The notes: generated by a model not told the origin, from the letters alone. A DNA stretch of 40,148 bases from an uncultured Bacteroidales bacterium (GCA_902771935.1 CACXYM010000015.1:1-40148), one strand, 5' to 3'. Positions 18,401 through 24,282 are shown, counted from the stretch's first letter. Translations and numbers: made by a program.

Positions 18401-19097
18401 TAATGGTGATAGAAGTATTACTCGTTGTTAGAGGTGTAGAGGTTGAAGGCGAGAAAGAAAAATCGCTTTCATGTCCACCATAGGTATAAGTATCCGGATC
18501 TCCAGTATTATAGTTACGTGTAATAACTAATCCTGCAGGGTCAAAGGTTTCGCCTTCAAAATAAGTTACTTTCGTTGGTGCCGTTTGCACAGCAATTGAC
18601 TCCAAGGTTTTGGTGCTGCCGCCGGAATAGGTGACATCTATTGCACTAATTCGCAAGTGTCCTGATGTTCCATCCTGCGTAAAAACGATAGAAGCGGCAT
18701 CACCTGTCCAATTAGGAGTACTCCATGTTCCTTCATCTACAGATATGCTATTATCCGTTCGAGTATACGAAATAGTTATAGCAGAAATATTACCAACGGT
18801 CGATGTGATTGTTAAAGTTCCTCCTCCATACCACCTTATAGCGGAACCATTAGTGTAGTATTGTGTGGCAGTCCCCCCAGATCGTTTATTAAAAGTTGCC
18901 GTTATACCATCGACTATAGTAATAGGAGTCTCATCTACCACTGTATTAGAAGAATATTTTGCACTAAAAGTGATTGAGGCATCTGCTGACCAGAGGGAGG
19001 TGGTGAGAGATAAGGAGATAAATAGGAGAAAGGTTTTGTGAAGGGATGAGTTGATAAAAGACTTAAGACCTTCGAGGATAGAAACTTGTTTATTCAT
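12492..19097 (-). CDS. Giant secreted modular surface protein (Ig-like, FN3-like and lamin-tail domains, C-terminal sorting-like tail)
   Basis: A 2201-aa exported protein. ATG at 19097 is preferred; it opens a signal peptide ending near SLTTSLWSADA. Modules by eye: beta-sandwich (40-160), Big_3-like Ig domain with the LESIAVQ start (162-246), InlB-like repeat ending in FVGWTADG (249-329), second sandwich (335-480), Big_2-like Ig domain (496-579), InlB-like repeat (582-659), FN3-like domain (1192-1286), lamin-tail domain with ADEIFFSKYFEA and NLAFNGDDAIALY (1319-1532), then a beta-rich region with DWHWITVPYPV. The last 40 residues (VTPDGHLHIARDGVIYDIHGR) resemble the short C-terminal domain of T9SS cargo. 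It is first in a five-gene operon. Binding target unknown. Confidence 0.85.
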   Translation of the reverse strand: MNKQVSILEGLKSFINSSLHKTFLLFISLSLTTSLWSADASITFSAKYSSNTVVDETPITIVDGITATFNKRSGGTATQYYTNGSAIRWYGGGTLTITSTVGNISAITISYTRTDNSISVDEGTWSTPNWTGDAASIVFTQDGTSGHLRISAIDVTYSGGSTKTLESIAVQTAPTKVTYFEGETFDPAGLVITRNYNTGDPDTYTYGGHESDFSFSPSTSTPLTTSNTSITITYGGKSTTQSITVSAAPTYTVTWMANGSQFGSAQTDVAGTALTNPGTPASSICDGSKVFVGWTADGTYADPSDAPDDLFTSFSGKTIPIGGTTYYAVFAKAESGAGTSVSDTLTYDMIGVTGTSYVDWSNKSHHSDAKYAGMTAGGNNAIQLRSNNNNSGIVTTTSGGKATKIEVVWNSNTSAERTTNIYGSNSAYESAADLYNSSKQGTLLGTCVEGTSTELTIDDEYEYIGIRSASGALYLDTIIIFWGGGVSYSEYTISCGPSVSITPNSLTAERPNTGTANVIATANLFTPASWTWGTSDPSVATVSGNDASATVTYNGSGTCTISCTGTQGSTSATGYCTVTVPQSFTITLVDNGTSTDVTNRVAGEVYTLPFGTSSCPDYTFLGWVTSNYTDGTATAPTGIVKGEQTLTEATTYYAVYSFEDKETKSYSPIDDPSLLVEGAHIAIYGNNPKLKFKTGGTAEAYTETITTSTVLTSIPLDELWTVKLTGYDDYPHALYNGSQYVSAASVAKNALVTLSDEVDMWNIRTSTATVSGTMQIAYTSSLDFELYNGMAQLYDRNASATQNWILLEKYATTYTQQPSCGPTIKAEGEPYITSANGLTIQAVDSIDVKGTMLTGASTLYATSDNIKFTTTLKSNTITDGKITTKLAIKYTPNSANVADETATITLKDDRDLASTTITVHGRSLPESFVIVAKDASDTWRAVPANMPEASTYTGIPTDVDSDSDPASADRTAINTHYSLSTACTTPATGASHSRYDSVPWTVRFVGDEGKCLYGAKSGNQIYNGVNVSTAKQPYEWILLTNDNETYFIKSNNNANDRSLCMNTSNQIGLYATGNKEFRILPYTERCYYFAQPVNMGAASIKSESVKILLDSIPYAKQYQYKVNDAASWETLQLSEIEFVNPSGSKQVRVPVSGLTRGVQNTILIRGTDTSVDDADLCAPNPGVEYQVTTTQCDYVVNLGTPYPSSTTATISWTMDGFTCNNFIIRLYSDETCTTQVGSDITATKSPHVVTGLTESKQYYYRVYAAETGVDAPGCPSAIGEFMTKNPNVEIMTWHPQQVDVAVNISGTPVIMLYDEVQHGNEGSGKIADEIFFSKYFEASYNVKLLGIFNGTPDTVDLSGYQLWATTGDATYADWSKKENFNQLIVKSGPTDKLPMQLAPGKELIIYSQQRPDYAGDVSILNCAKESPKSGFANYYRVEWSTKNNLAFNGDDAIALYRIADSRIIDLIGAGDASGKNGSAKKSMSWNDSPGGWGTNYGTDTLGNKDYPLSTNRCLLIRKNIVFSGYNSTNQGANNAVDLNTSDFVTLGDHDGIEGEWFGEQIPNVDAEGHDDHGVAASCAGFEWVGSYNYTDYYKAFELKVDSTRLDTVGINDDGTYRIPVDTLYKMSCSKLKVQVFANSGDKKPAAENIYTVPIIVYEKNTNTNDVIFTKHGNKVCKECDVIVRDGKTLSSATAGVDSLGHITIYEGSKLDLTNKKLNAASLTLRARQDEVSSAYIPNNTQLADVNGDGGQPNVYFEKYISDEDWHWITVPYPVNVAEITFTDNTSCVYRTDYWIKWYDGEARADNPSQADGRNWKHLDPSTTPQLLPGVGYIVAIADQKTVTGKNGSKRQWKALRFPMAGYDETSPKNVAVKAYGAGSDYAELKPNNKGWNLVGDPYLSYYNGFNAATPLQTGKLEVFYDSEGLPYYDYDPETTSLYYVTIPQNGGKSEYSQELVTATELPPFTSYFVQIAGAVKNEEKSVMFNNSGRKTMIQQRYTDDEEKEEAPVFVGIQLSNSKNEIDNTGLCIHNQYAQGVYEVGADLYKWKGTKFTEYTKPVCFSMSEAGEMAFNALSEAEAARTNAVPLSCYTLMDGQYSFKLNEAYDLSRVESVILYDAQSNIYTDITQNSYEFNSTASTEAIKDRFYVSVTIRKEPSITTSFGKQTIGNNKVIKFVTPDGHLHIARDGVIYDIHGRIEQIVK

Positions 19098-19157
19098 GAT
19101 AATAATTATTTGTTCAAGGTTAACACTGTGCATAAAGACGCAAAATAATTAAGCGTG

Positions 19158-19189
19158 CAAAGGTACATATTTTTTGGCAAATACGCAAA
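19158..19189 (-). promoter_or_regulatory. Bacteroidota-type promoter of the giant surface protein operon
   Basis: On the minus strand, TTTG (19186-19189), 20 nt, TACCTTTG (19158-19165). Transcription should start near 19150, about 55 bases before the ATG at 19097. It is the only recognisable promoter for the five genes down to 10742. Confidence 0.85.
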
Positions 19190-19213
19190 ATAAAAAGGAG
19201 AAAAAATGACAAA

Positions 19214-19231
19214 CTATGTTATACAACATAG
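19214..19231. promoter_or_regulatory. Dyad upstream of the giant protein promoter, candidate operator
   Basis: CTATGTT-ATAC-AACATAG is a perfect 7-bp inverted repeat with a 4-base centre. It lies 24 bases upstream of the -33 box, a position suitable for an activator. There is no T-run, so it is not a terminator by itself. Confidence 0.4.
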
Positions 19232-19343
19232 CAATTTAATAAGTATTAAGAAGAATAGGTTGTGGGAGAGTTTGGGATTAACAATTAGTTAAAGTATCCA
19301 AAAATGGGGCACATTACACTTGAGCCTTATTGTAGCGTACCGC

Positions 19344-19379
19344 GAATCCTGTGTTAATCCTGTGTTAATCCTGTGTTAA
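19344..19379. repeat. 11-bp tandem repeat, about 3.3 copies
   Basis: AATCCTGTGTT is repeated three times without mismatch and followed by AAT. It lies between the dyad and the 16-bp repeat. Not coding. Confidence 0.9.
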
Positions 19380-19408
19380 TGCTATGGATGCATCTGGACG
19401 AGTTAGGA

Positions 19409-19504
19409 GAGGTAGTAGTTAAGGGAGGTAGTAGTTACGGGAGGTAGTAGTTACGGATGGTAGTAGTTACAGGAGGTAGTAGTTACGGGAGGTAGTAGTT
19501 ACGG
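19409..19504. repeat. 16-bp tandem repeat, six copies, overlapping the end of the GHL10 gene
   Basis: The unit GAGGTAGTAGTTACGG is present six times in direct tandem, with single-base changes in the first copy and two or more in the fourth. The copy at 19489-19504 encodes the last residues NYYLP of the GHL10 gene, whose stop falls in the neighbouring copy. There are no spacers, so this is not a CRISPR array. Confidence 0.92.
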
Positions 19505-20805
19505 ATGGTGTCGCAGACGCCGAGGGGGTTGCGGAGAAGAGGTTTGGTGGAATAGAAGCACTCACCCTCTATTTGCGGGATAGTGCGGTTGATTTTCATT
19601 TGTCGGTCAATCTCATTGCCGGTACGCCAAGCGGCAGCTTCTTTTTCGCTACCAAGTCTGTAAGGCGCCATGCCGATATAGAGTTTGCAGAATGTTACAG
19701 GCACGGGCGAAGGATGAATGATATCGTCGCGCGAAGCAGGCGGAACGATTTCTTCGGTAGTTAGGCGACGGAAAGCTTTTTTTGCGTATTCGAGATTGGC
19801 TTCGTCCACCCTCTGTGCCCACCAATGGGCAAGTGTATTATAATCGGCAGCGCGATTGCCTATATGCCAATAGAGTTGCGGGCAGACGTAGTCAATCCAT
19901 CCTTCTCTAATCCAATAGAGCACATCGGCATAGAGATTGTCGTAGTTGGTCAGTCCGGCTGTGGTAGCGCTACCGAGCGAGTCTCGGGTGTTATTGCGCC
20001 AGACGCCAAATGGAGAGATACCGAACTCAACGTCGGGTTTGGTAGCTTTGATGGTTTTGGAGATGTCGCGGATAGCCATATTAACGTTATTTCGTCTCCA
20101 TTCGCGGATATCGGTAAATCCTCTTGGATGTGCTTCAAAACATGCTTTATCGGGAAGAGGAAGTCGCGGTTTGGGATATGGGTAGAAATAGTCGTCCATG
20201 TGTATGGCATCGATGTCGTATCGTGAAACGATGTCTTCAACGACGAGGCAAATCCAGTGGCGTGTTTCGTCAAGTCCGGGTTCGAAATACCATTGTTCTC
20301 CGTACTGCCAGAACCAATCGGGATGAAGTCTCATGATATGATTCGCGACAAGTTGTGACGTGTCCATCATGCTGATAGTGACGCGATAAGGATTGAGCCA
20401 GGCGTGGACTTGCATATCTCGGTCATGGGCTTCGGATACGATAAATTCGAGCGGGTCGTATTGGTCATCTATTCCGGCAAGCAGGCTGCCGTTATCCTGC
20501 CAGTAACCTTGTATGCCAGTAAGCCAATGCGACCATGGTTCGAGTTCAGACCAATAGAGTGCATCTGCAGTTGGGCGGACTTGGAAAATGACGGAATTGA
20601 TGCCGATGGATTGCAGACTGTCGAGGATATCTGTGAGTTCTTGCTGCTGCGTGGCGGGATAGCCGATAGAGCCAGTTGACGGCCAGTCGATATTGGCAAC
20701 TGTAGCAATCCACGCGCCGCGGAAGGTTATTTCCGCCCGAGCAGGAGTAATGAATAATGAATAATGAATAATGAATAATACTATTGTGATGTATAACTTG
20801 CGCAT
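19483..20805 (-). CDS. Secreted glycoside hydrolase-like family 10 (GHL10, formerly DUF187) protein
   Basis: A 440-aa protein with a signal peptide (cleavage near TPARA) and a TIM-barrel domain of the YngK/GHL10 type, thought to act on cell-wall or other glycans outside the inner membrane. Marks are FRGAWIATVANIDWPS at the N-terminus, QVRPTADALYWSELEPWS, HAWLNPYRV, the acidic cluster DAIHMDDYFYPYP (about residue 205), FGISPFGVW, and YVCPQLYWHIG. A segment after the last barrel strand (about residues 350-375, LTTEEIVPPASRDDIIHPSP) looks inserted before KLYIGMAPYRLG. The signal peptide is encoded by ATTCATT iterations and the last codons by a tandem repeat. It follows recF after 10 bases. Confidence 0.88.
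   Translation of the reverse strand: MRKLYITIVLFIIHYSLFITPARAEITFRGAWIATVANIDWPSTGSIGYPATQQQELTDILDSLQSIGINSVIFQVRPTADALYWSELEPWSHWLTGIQGYWQDNGSLLAGIDDQYDPLEFIVSEAHDRDMQVHAWLNPYRVTISMMDTSQLVANHIMRLHPDWFWQYGEQWYFEPGLDETRHWICLVVEDIVSRYDIDAIHMDDYFYPYPKPRLPLPDKACFEAHPRGFTDIREWRRNNVNMAIRDISKTIKATKPDVEFGISPFGVWRNNTRDSLGSATTAGLTNYDNLYADVLYWIREGWIDYVCPQLYWHIGNRAADYNTLAHWWAQRVDEANLEYAKKAFRRLTTEEIVPPASRDDIIHPSPVPVTFCKLYIGMAPYRLGSEKEAAAWRTGNEIDRQMKINRTIPQIEGECFYSTKPLLRNPLGVCDTIRNYYLP
20752..20790. repeat. ATTCATT iterations within the signal-peptide codons of the GHL10 gene
   Basis: The plus strand reads TAATGAATAATGAA repeated about four times. On the minus strand it is in frame and encodes the hydrophobic core FIIHYSLFIT of the signal peptide. 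Confidence 0.8.
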
Positions 20806-20815
20806 TTACAATTAC

Positions 20816-21940
20816 TTACGATGGGTTAATAGAAGTAGTAATTACACCATTTTCCACGTAGAAGATTTTGGCGGATTCGTCGGGTTTGAGAATGGTAGTC
20901 AAATGCTGGCGATCGGTGTCGGTAATGAAAATCTGGCCGAAGCGATCGGACTGCACGAGATGCACGATACGTTCGACGCGCTCGGAGTCAAGTTTATCGA
21001 AGATATCGTCGAGAAGAAGAATGGGATATTCTCCTTTTGTAATTTGTGATTTGTAATTTGTTAAATATAGCGCTTGTGCCAATTTCATAGCGAGGAGGTA
21101 GGTTTTTTGCTGTCCTTGGCTGCCGACGCGCTTGAGTGGATAATCGTTTTCTCCATCTGTAATGAGCATCTCGAGTTCGTCCTTATGAATGCCTTGCGAA
21201 GTCCATCCGAGGATAAGGTCGCGCTGGCGTGTACGACGGAAAGCCTCTGCCAAGTCACGGTCTTGCATCTGGCTGATATAGAGCAGTTTAACTTGCTCTT
21301 TATTCCCACTAATTGCGCTATATACTTCCTGAAAAACGGGCAGGAAATCGTCGATAAATCGGCTTCGTGCAGCGAAGATATATTGTGCGGGTTCGATGAG
21401 TTGTTCGTCGAAAATCTCGAGCAAAGAGAAGTCCGGTTGCTCCTGCTCTTCGAGTTGTTTGAGAAGTGCGTTTCGCTGTTTGAGGACGGCATTATATTGA
21501 GTCAAGTTCTCGAGATAGCGTTTGTCCTGCTGAGAAATAACGGCATCCAAGAAGCGACGCCTTTCGTCACTTCCTTCTTCGACGAGCTGATTGTCCTGCG
21601 GGCAGACCATTACCAAGGGAATAAGGCCGATGTGGTCAATGAGGCGTTTATAGTCTTTTTTTCCGCGTCGGAAGGATTTTTTCACACCCCGTTTGATGCC
21701 GCAAGAAAAAGTTTCGTCTCCATAAGTTCCCTGCACCATTGCCATTTCTTCTCCATGCGTAATATTCTGACTATCAGACGATGAGAAGGCTGATTTGGTG
21801 AAAGAAAGGAGATAGATAGCGTCAAGCAAATTGGTTTTACCTTGCCCGTTAAGCCCAATAAAACAATTGAGTTTATCCGAGAAGTCCAAGGAAGCCTCGC
21901 GGATATTTCGGTAGTTCAATATTTGTAAGTGGTTGAGCAC
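20816..21940 (-). CDS. recF: DNA replication and repair protein RecF
   Basis: RecF is an SMC-like ATPase that works with RecO/RecR to load RecA at gaps. The 374-aa product has Walker A GLNGQGKTN (about residues 28-36), the arm region with CPQDNQLVEEGSDERRRFLD, the ABC signature VGSQGQQKT and Walker B PILLLDDIFDKLD, all of RecF type. The start is GTG at 21940: a frame continues upstream to 22033, but the promoter at 21960-21991 lies inside that extension. Between signature and Walker B sits TNYKSQITKGE, encoded by a simple AT-rich repeat (21036-21066) and longer than expected. It is followed after 10 bases by the GHL10 gene and is divergent from the NtrC-type regulator. Confidence 0.94.
   Translation of the reverse strand: MLNHLQILNYRNIREASLDFSDKLNCFIGLNGQGKTNLLDAIYLLSFTKSAFSSSDSQNITHGEEMAMVQGTYGDETFSCGIKRGVKKSFRRGKKDYKRLIDHIGLIPLVMVCPQDNQLVEEGSDERRRFLDAVISQQDKRYLENLTQYNAVLKQRNALLKQLEEQEQPDFSLLEIFDEQLIEPAQYIFAARSRFIDDFLPVFQEVYSAISGNKEQVKLLYISQMQDRDLAEAFRRTRQRDLILGWTSQGIHKDELEMLITDGENDYPLKRVGSQGQQKTYLLAMKLAQALYLTNYKSQITKGEYPILLLDDIFDKLDSERVERIVHLVQSDRFGQIFITDTDRQHLTTILKPDESAKIFYVENGVITTSINPS
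21036..21066. repeat. AT-rich simple repeat inside recF
   Basis: TTTGTAATTTGTGATTTGTAATTTG on the plus strand is a degenerate GTAATTT/GTGATTT repeat. It is in frame and encodes an extra loop before Walker B. A similar sequence lies at 28716-28757. Confidence 0.7.
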
Positions 21941-21959
21941 TTTTTCACAAAAAATCGCG

Positions 21960-21991
21960 CAAAGGTACAACTTTTTTTGCACATATGCAAA
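21960..21991 (-). promoter_or_regulatory. Bacteroidota-type promoter of recF
   Basis: On the minus strand, TTTG (21988-21991), 20 nt, TACCTTTG (21960-21967). The GTG start at 21940 is 19 bases past the box. Its -33 region shares 16 bp with the divergent promoter. Confidence 0.87.
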
Positions 21992-22007
21992 ATTATTTCT
22001 ATCTTTG
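21976..22007 (+). promoter_or_regulatory. Bacteroidota-type promoter of the NtrC-type regulator operon
   Basis: TTTG (21976-21979), 20 nt, TATCTTTG (22000-22007); the ATG at 22027 follows 19 bases later. It overlaps the recF promoter over 21976-21991 (TTTGCACATATGCAAA), where both -33 boxes lie back to back. Confidence 0.87.
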
Positions 22008-22026
22008 CAGCAAATTTGGAAGAGAG

Positions 22027-23190
22027 ATGGCAAAAATTCTCATAATAGATGACGAACGTGCAATTCGTAACACGCTCAAGGAGATATTAGAGACCGAGGA
22101 TTACGAGGTCGACGTGGCAGAAACGGGTGATGCAGGTCTGGCTAAAGTGGGCAAGACTTCATATGACCTTGTTTTCACGGATATCAAGATGCCCGGTATG
22201 GACGGCATTGAGTTTTTGGAAAAATCCCAGTTGCATTGTCCTGTGATTATGATATCCGGTCACGGCAATATAGAGACGGCAGTTGAAGCGATGAAGAAAG
22301 GGGCTTGGGATTTTATGGAGAAGCCACTTGACCTGAACCGTCTGCTTCAAATGACGAAAAATGCTATTGCCTATGGCAGTGTACGCACGGAATTGAAGGA
22401 AAAGACAGAGGAATTACAACAAATTCGCAAACAGGTTGGTGCGCGCTACCAGATGGTTGGAGATTCGGCAGCTATCACGCGCGTGCGCGAAATTATAAAC
22501 AAGGTGGCCGGCACGGAAGCTCGAGTTTTGATTACGGGCGAGAATGGTACAGGTAAAGAAGTTGTGGCGCATCTGCTTCATGAACAATCGTCTCGCGCGA
22601 ATGGTCCTATGGTGGAAGTGAACTGTGCAGCCATTCCGTCGGAGTTGATTGAGTCGGAGTTATTCGGTCACATGAAAGGTTCGTTCACCGGAGCAGTAAA
22701 AGACAGAGCCGGTAAGTTTGAACAGGCTGACGGCGGTACGCTTTTTCTTGATGAGATAGGCGACTTGAGTTTGGCTGCACAAGCCAAAGTGCTTCGCGCA
22801 CTTCAGGAAAATGAGATAACGCGTGTTGGTTCTGACAAGACAACGAAAGTGAATGTACGCGTACTAGCAGCTACGAACAAGGATCTTCCGAACGAAATCA
22901 AAGCAGGAAATTTCCGCGAGGACCTTTTCCACCGTTTGAACGTTATACCTATCTGCGTACCGGCACTTCGTGAGCGTTTGGAAGATATTCCTTCGTTGAC
23001 AGAGTACTTTGCCAACCAAATATGCGCCGAACAAGGATGGAAAGAAAAAACTTTTGCTCCTAAGGCTATTGAGGCTTTGCAGCAACACGATTGGCCGGGT
23101 AATATCCGTGAATTGAGGAATGTGATAGAACGATTAATTATTCTGGCAGGGGATGAGATCACGGAGGAAGATGTGAAGAATTTTGCATAA
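22027..23190 (+). CDS. NtrC-type response regulator (REC + sigma-54 AAA+), no DNA-binding domain
   Basis: The 387-aa protein starts MAKILIIDDE; the ATG at 22027 is chosen because the promoter lies inside the longer frame. The receiver domain (1-115) has the acidic pair D8-D9, phospho-acceptor Asp52 in FTDIKMPGMDG and lysine in MEKPLD. The AAA+ domain (about 135-365) has GENGTGKE (Walker A), GSFTGA (sigma-54 contact loop, usually GAFTGA), and GGTLFLDEIGDL (Walker B). It ends with PGNIRELRNVIERL and about 20 residues, with no Fis-type helix-turn-helix. It therefore probably acts without specific DNA binding or through a partner. Its sensor kinase is not in the window. udk follows after 17 bases. 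Confidence 0.92.
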   Translation: MAKILIIDDERAIRNTLKEILETEDYEVDVAETGDAGLAKVGKTSYDLVFTDIKMPGMDGIEFLEKSQLHCPVIMISGHGNIETAVEAMKKGAWDFMEKPLDLNRLLQMTKNAIAYGSVRTELKEKTEELQQIRKQVGARYQMVGDSAAITRVREIINKVAGTEARVLITGENGTGKEVVAHLLHEQSSRANGPMVEVNCAAIPSELIESELFGHMKGSFTGAVKDRAGKFEQADGGTLFLDEIGDLSLAAQAKVLRALQENEITRVGSDKTTKVNVRVLAATNKDLPNEIKAGNFREDLFHRLNVIPICVPALRERLEDIPSLTEYFANQICAEQGWKEKTFAPKAIEALQQHDWPGNIRELRNVIERLIILAGDEITEEDVKNFA

Positions 23191-23207
23191 CGAAAAAGAC
23201 TATTTAT

Positions 23208-23855
23208 ATGTTTGTTATTGGTATTGCCGGCGGAACCGGCTCAGGAAAGACAACTGTTGTTAAGAAACTGATTGAACGCCTTCCAAAAGGCGAAGTGGCT
23301 GTATTGCACCAAGACTCTTACTACAAGGATTCGAGTAATGTACCTGTGGAAGAGCGTCAGAACATCAACTTCGACCACCCGGATGCATTTGACTGGAAGT
23401 TGCTTGAGGAGCATATCCACAATCTTCGTGAAGGCAAGAGTATAGAAGAGCCTATCTACAGTTATATCACCTGCACACGTTCCAAAGAGACCGTACATAT
23501 CGAGCCGAAAGAGGTAGTAATATTAGAGGGAATTATGGCACTTCGCGATAGCAAACTGCGCGATGAGATGGATTTGAAAGTGTTCGTAGATGCGGATGCC
23601 GATGACCGTTTAGTGCGCGTTATTAAGCGCGATATAGTAGAGCGTGGTCGTACTGTAGAAGCCGTGATGGAACGCTATGTCAGAGTGCTGAAACCGATGC
23701 ACGAACAATTCATTGAGTCATGTAAGCGCTATGCTGACGTTATTATTCCTCAAGGCGGTCACAATAACCCTGCCATAAACATGATGACCAAGTTCATCAA
23801 ACAACAACTGCGCGAGCAGCAACAAATGGCTAACGGCGAATATCGAGTAATTTGA
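23208..23855 (+). CDS. udk: Uridine kinase
   Basis: Udk phosphorylates uridine and cytidine in pyrimidine salvage. The 215-aa cytosolic protein has the P-loop GIAGGTGSGKTT (residues 5-16), LHQDSYYKD with the catalytic aspartate, FDHPDAFDW, the lid RVIKRDIVERGR and the C-terminal PQGGHNNPAI, all standard for the family. The length is normal. The stop overlaps the TTG start of the chromate-transporter gene (TTGA at 23852-23855). No promoter is visible in the 17-base gap upstream, so it is read with the regulator. Confidence 0.96.
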   Translation: MFVIGIAGGTGSGKTTVVKKLIERLPKGEVAVLHQDSYYKDSSNVPVEERQNINFDHPDAFDWKLLEEHIHNLREGKSIEEPIYSYITCTRSKETVHIEPKEVVILEGIMALRDSKLRDEMDLKVFVDADADDRLVRVIKRDIVERGRTVEAVMERYVRVLKPMHEQFIESCKRYADVIIPQGGHNNPAINMMTKFIKQQLREQQQMANGEYRVI

Positions 23856-24277
23856 GCGATTTTAAGAAGATTTTCGAGCTATTTTGGGTGTATCTGAAAA
23901 TAGGTACATTCACTATTGGTGGCGGGTACGTGACACTCACCTTAGTTCAGCGTGAGATAGTGGATAAGCTGCACTGGGTTGAAGAAAAAGAGTTCATGAA
24001 CATGTTGGCTTTGGCCCAAGCTGCACCTGGTCTAATTGCTGTAAATACGGCTATATTTGTAGGCTGGTGCGTAAGCAAGGGCAAACACCGTTGGGCCTAT
24101 ATCATGGCTGCAGTTCTTGGTGCTGTCCTTCCTTCGATTATTTGTATTTTGGCAATTGCCATTTTCTTTACGCAGTACAAGAATCTGCCGGCAGTAGAGA
24201 GTGTGTTTAAAGGTGTTCGTCCGGCCGTTGTAGCATTGATAGGGGCAACTGTTATTCGCTTGGCAACGAAAGTATAA
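23852..24277 (+). CDS. Chromate transporter half-protein (CHR family), shortened at the C-terminus
   Basis: This 141-aa membrane protein is the N-terminal-type CHR unit: FWVYLKIGTFTIGGGYVTL (residues 11-29) and ALAQAAPGLIAVNTAIFVGW are the family signatures, and paired short CHR proteins form one transporter. Its own physiological substrate is not proven to be chromate. CHR half-proteins usually run to about 175-200 residues; this one stops just after RPAVVALIGATVIRLA, so the last two or so helices are missing. No frameshifted remainder is seen before the next ATG five bases on. The start is TTG overlapping udk. Confidence 0.85.
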   Translation: MSDFKKIFELFWVYLKIGTFTIGGGYVTLTLVQREIVDKLHWVEEKEFMNMLALAQAAPGLIAVNTAIFVGWCVSKGKHRWAYIMAAVLGAVLPSIICILAIAIFFTQYKNLPAVESVFKGVRPAVVALIGATVIRLATKV

Positions 24278-24282
24278 AGTTA

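Larger units (their letters stand above)
19098..19482. other. Non-coding region between the giant protein gene and the GHL10 gene
   Basis: This 385-base stretch holds the promoter of the giant protein operon, a 7-bp dyad upstream of it, an 11-bp tandem repeat and most of a 16-bp tandem repeat. I see no credible coding sequence or RNA gene in it, and no clear hairpin-plus-T-run terminator for the GHL10 gene. Confidence 0.7.

Noticed and set aside
12492-19097. Frameshift or gene fusion in the giant gene
   Set aside because: The frame is open throughout with coherent module order from signal peptide to C-terminal tail; the length is consistent with a single modular protein.
19409-19504. The 16-bp repeats as a CRISPR array
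   Set aside because: The units are in direct tandem with no spacers, and no cas genes are in the window.
21074-21784. A 236-codon open frame on the plus strand inside recF
   Set aside because: It is the antisense shadow of recF, has no family motif, no promoter and no ribosome-binding context.
21941-22033. A 31-residue N-terminal extension of RecF
   Set aside because: It runs through both promoters and the opposite gene start; GTG at 21940 fits the promoter and the family start.
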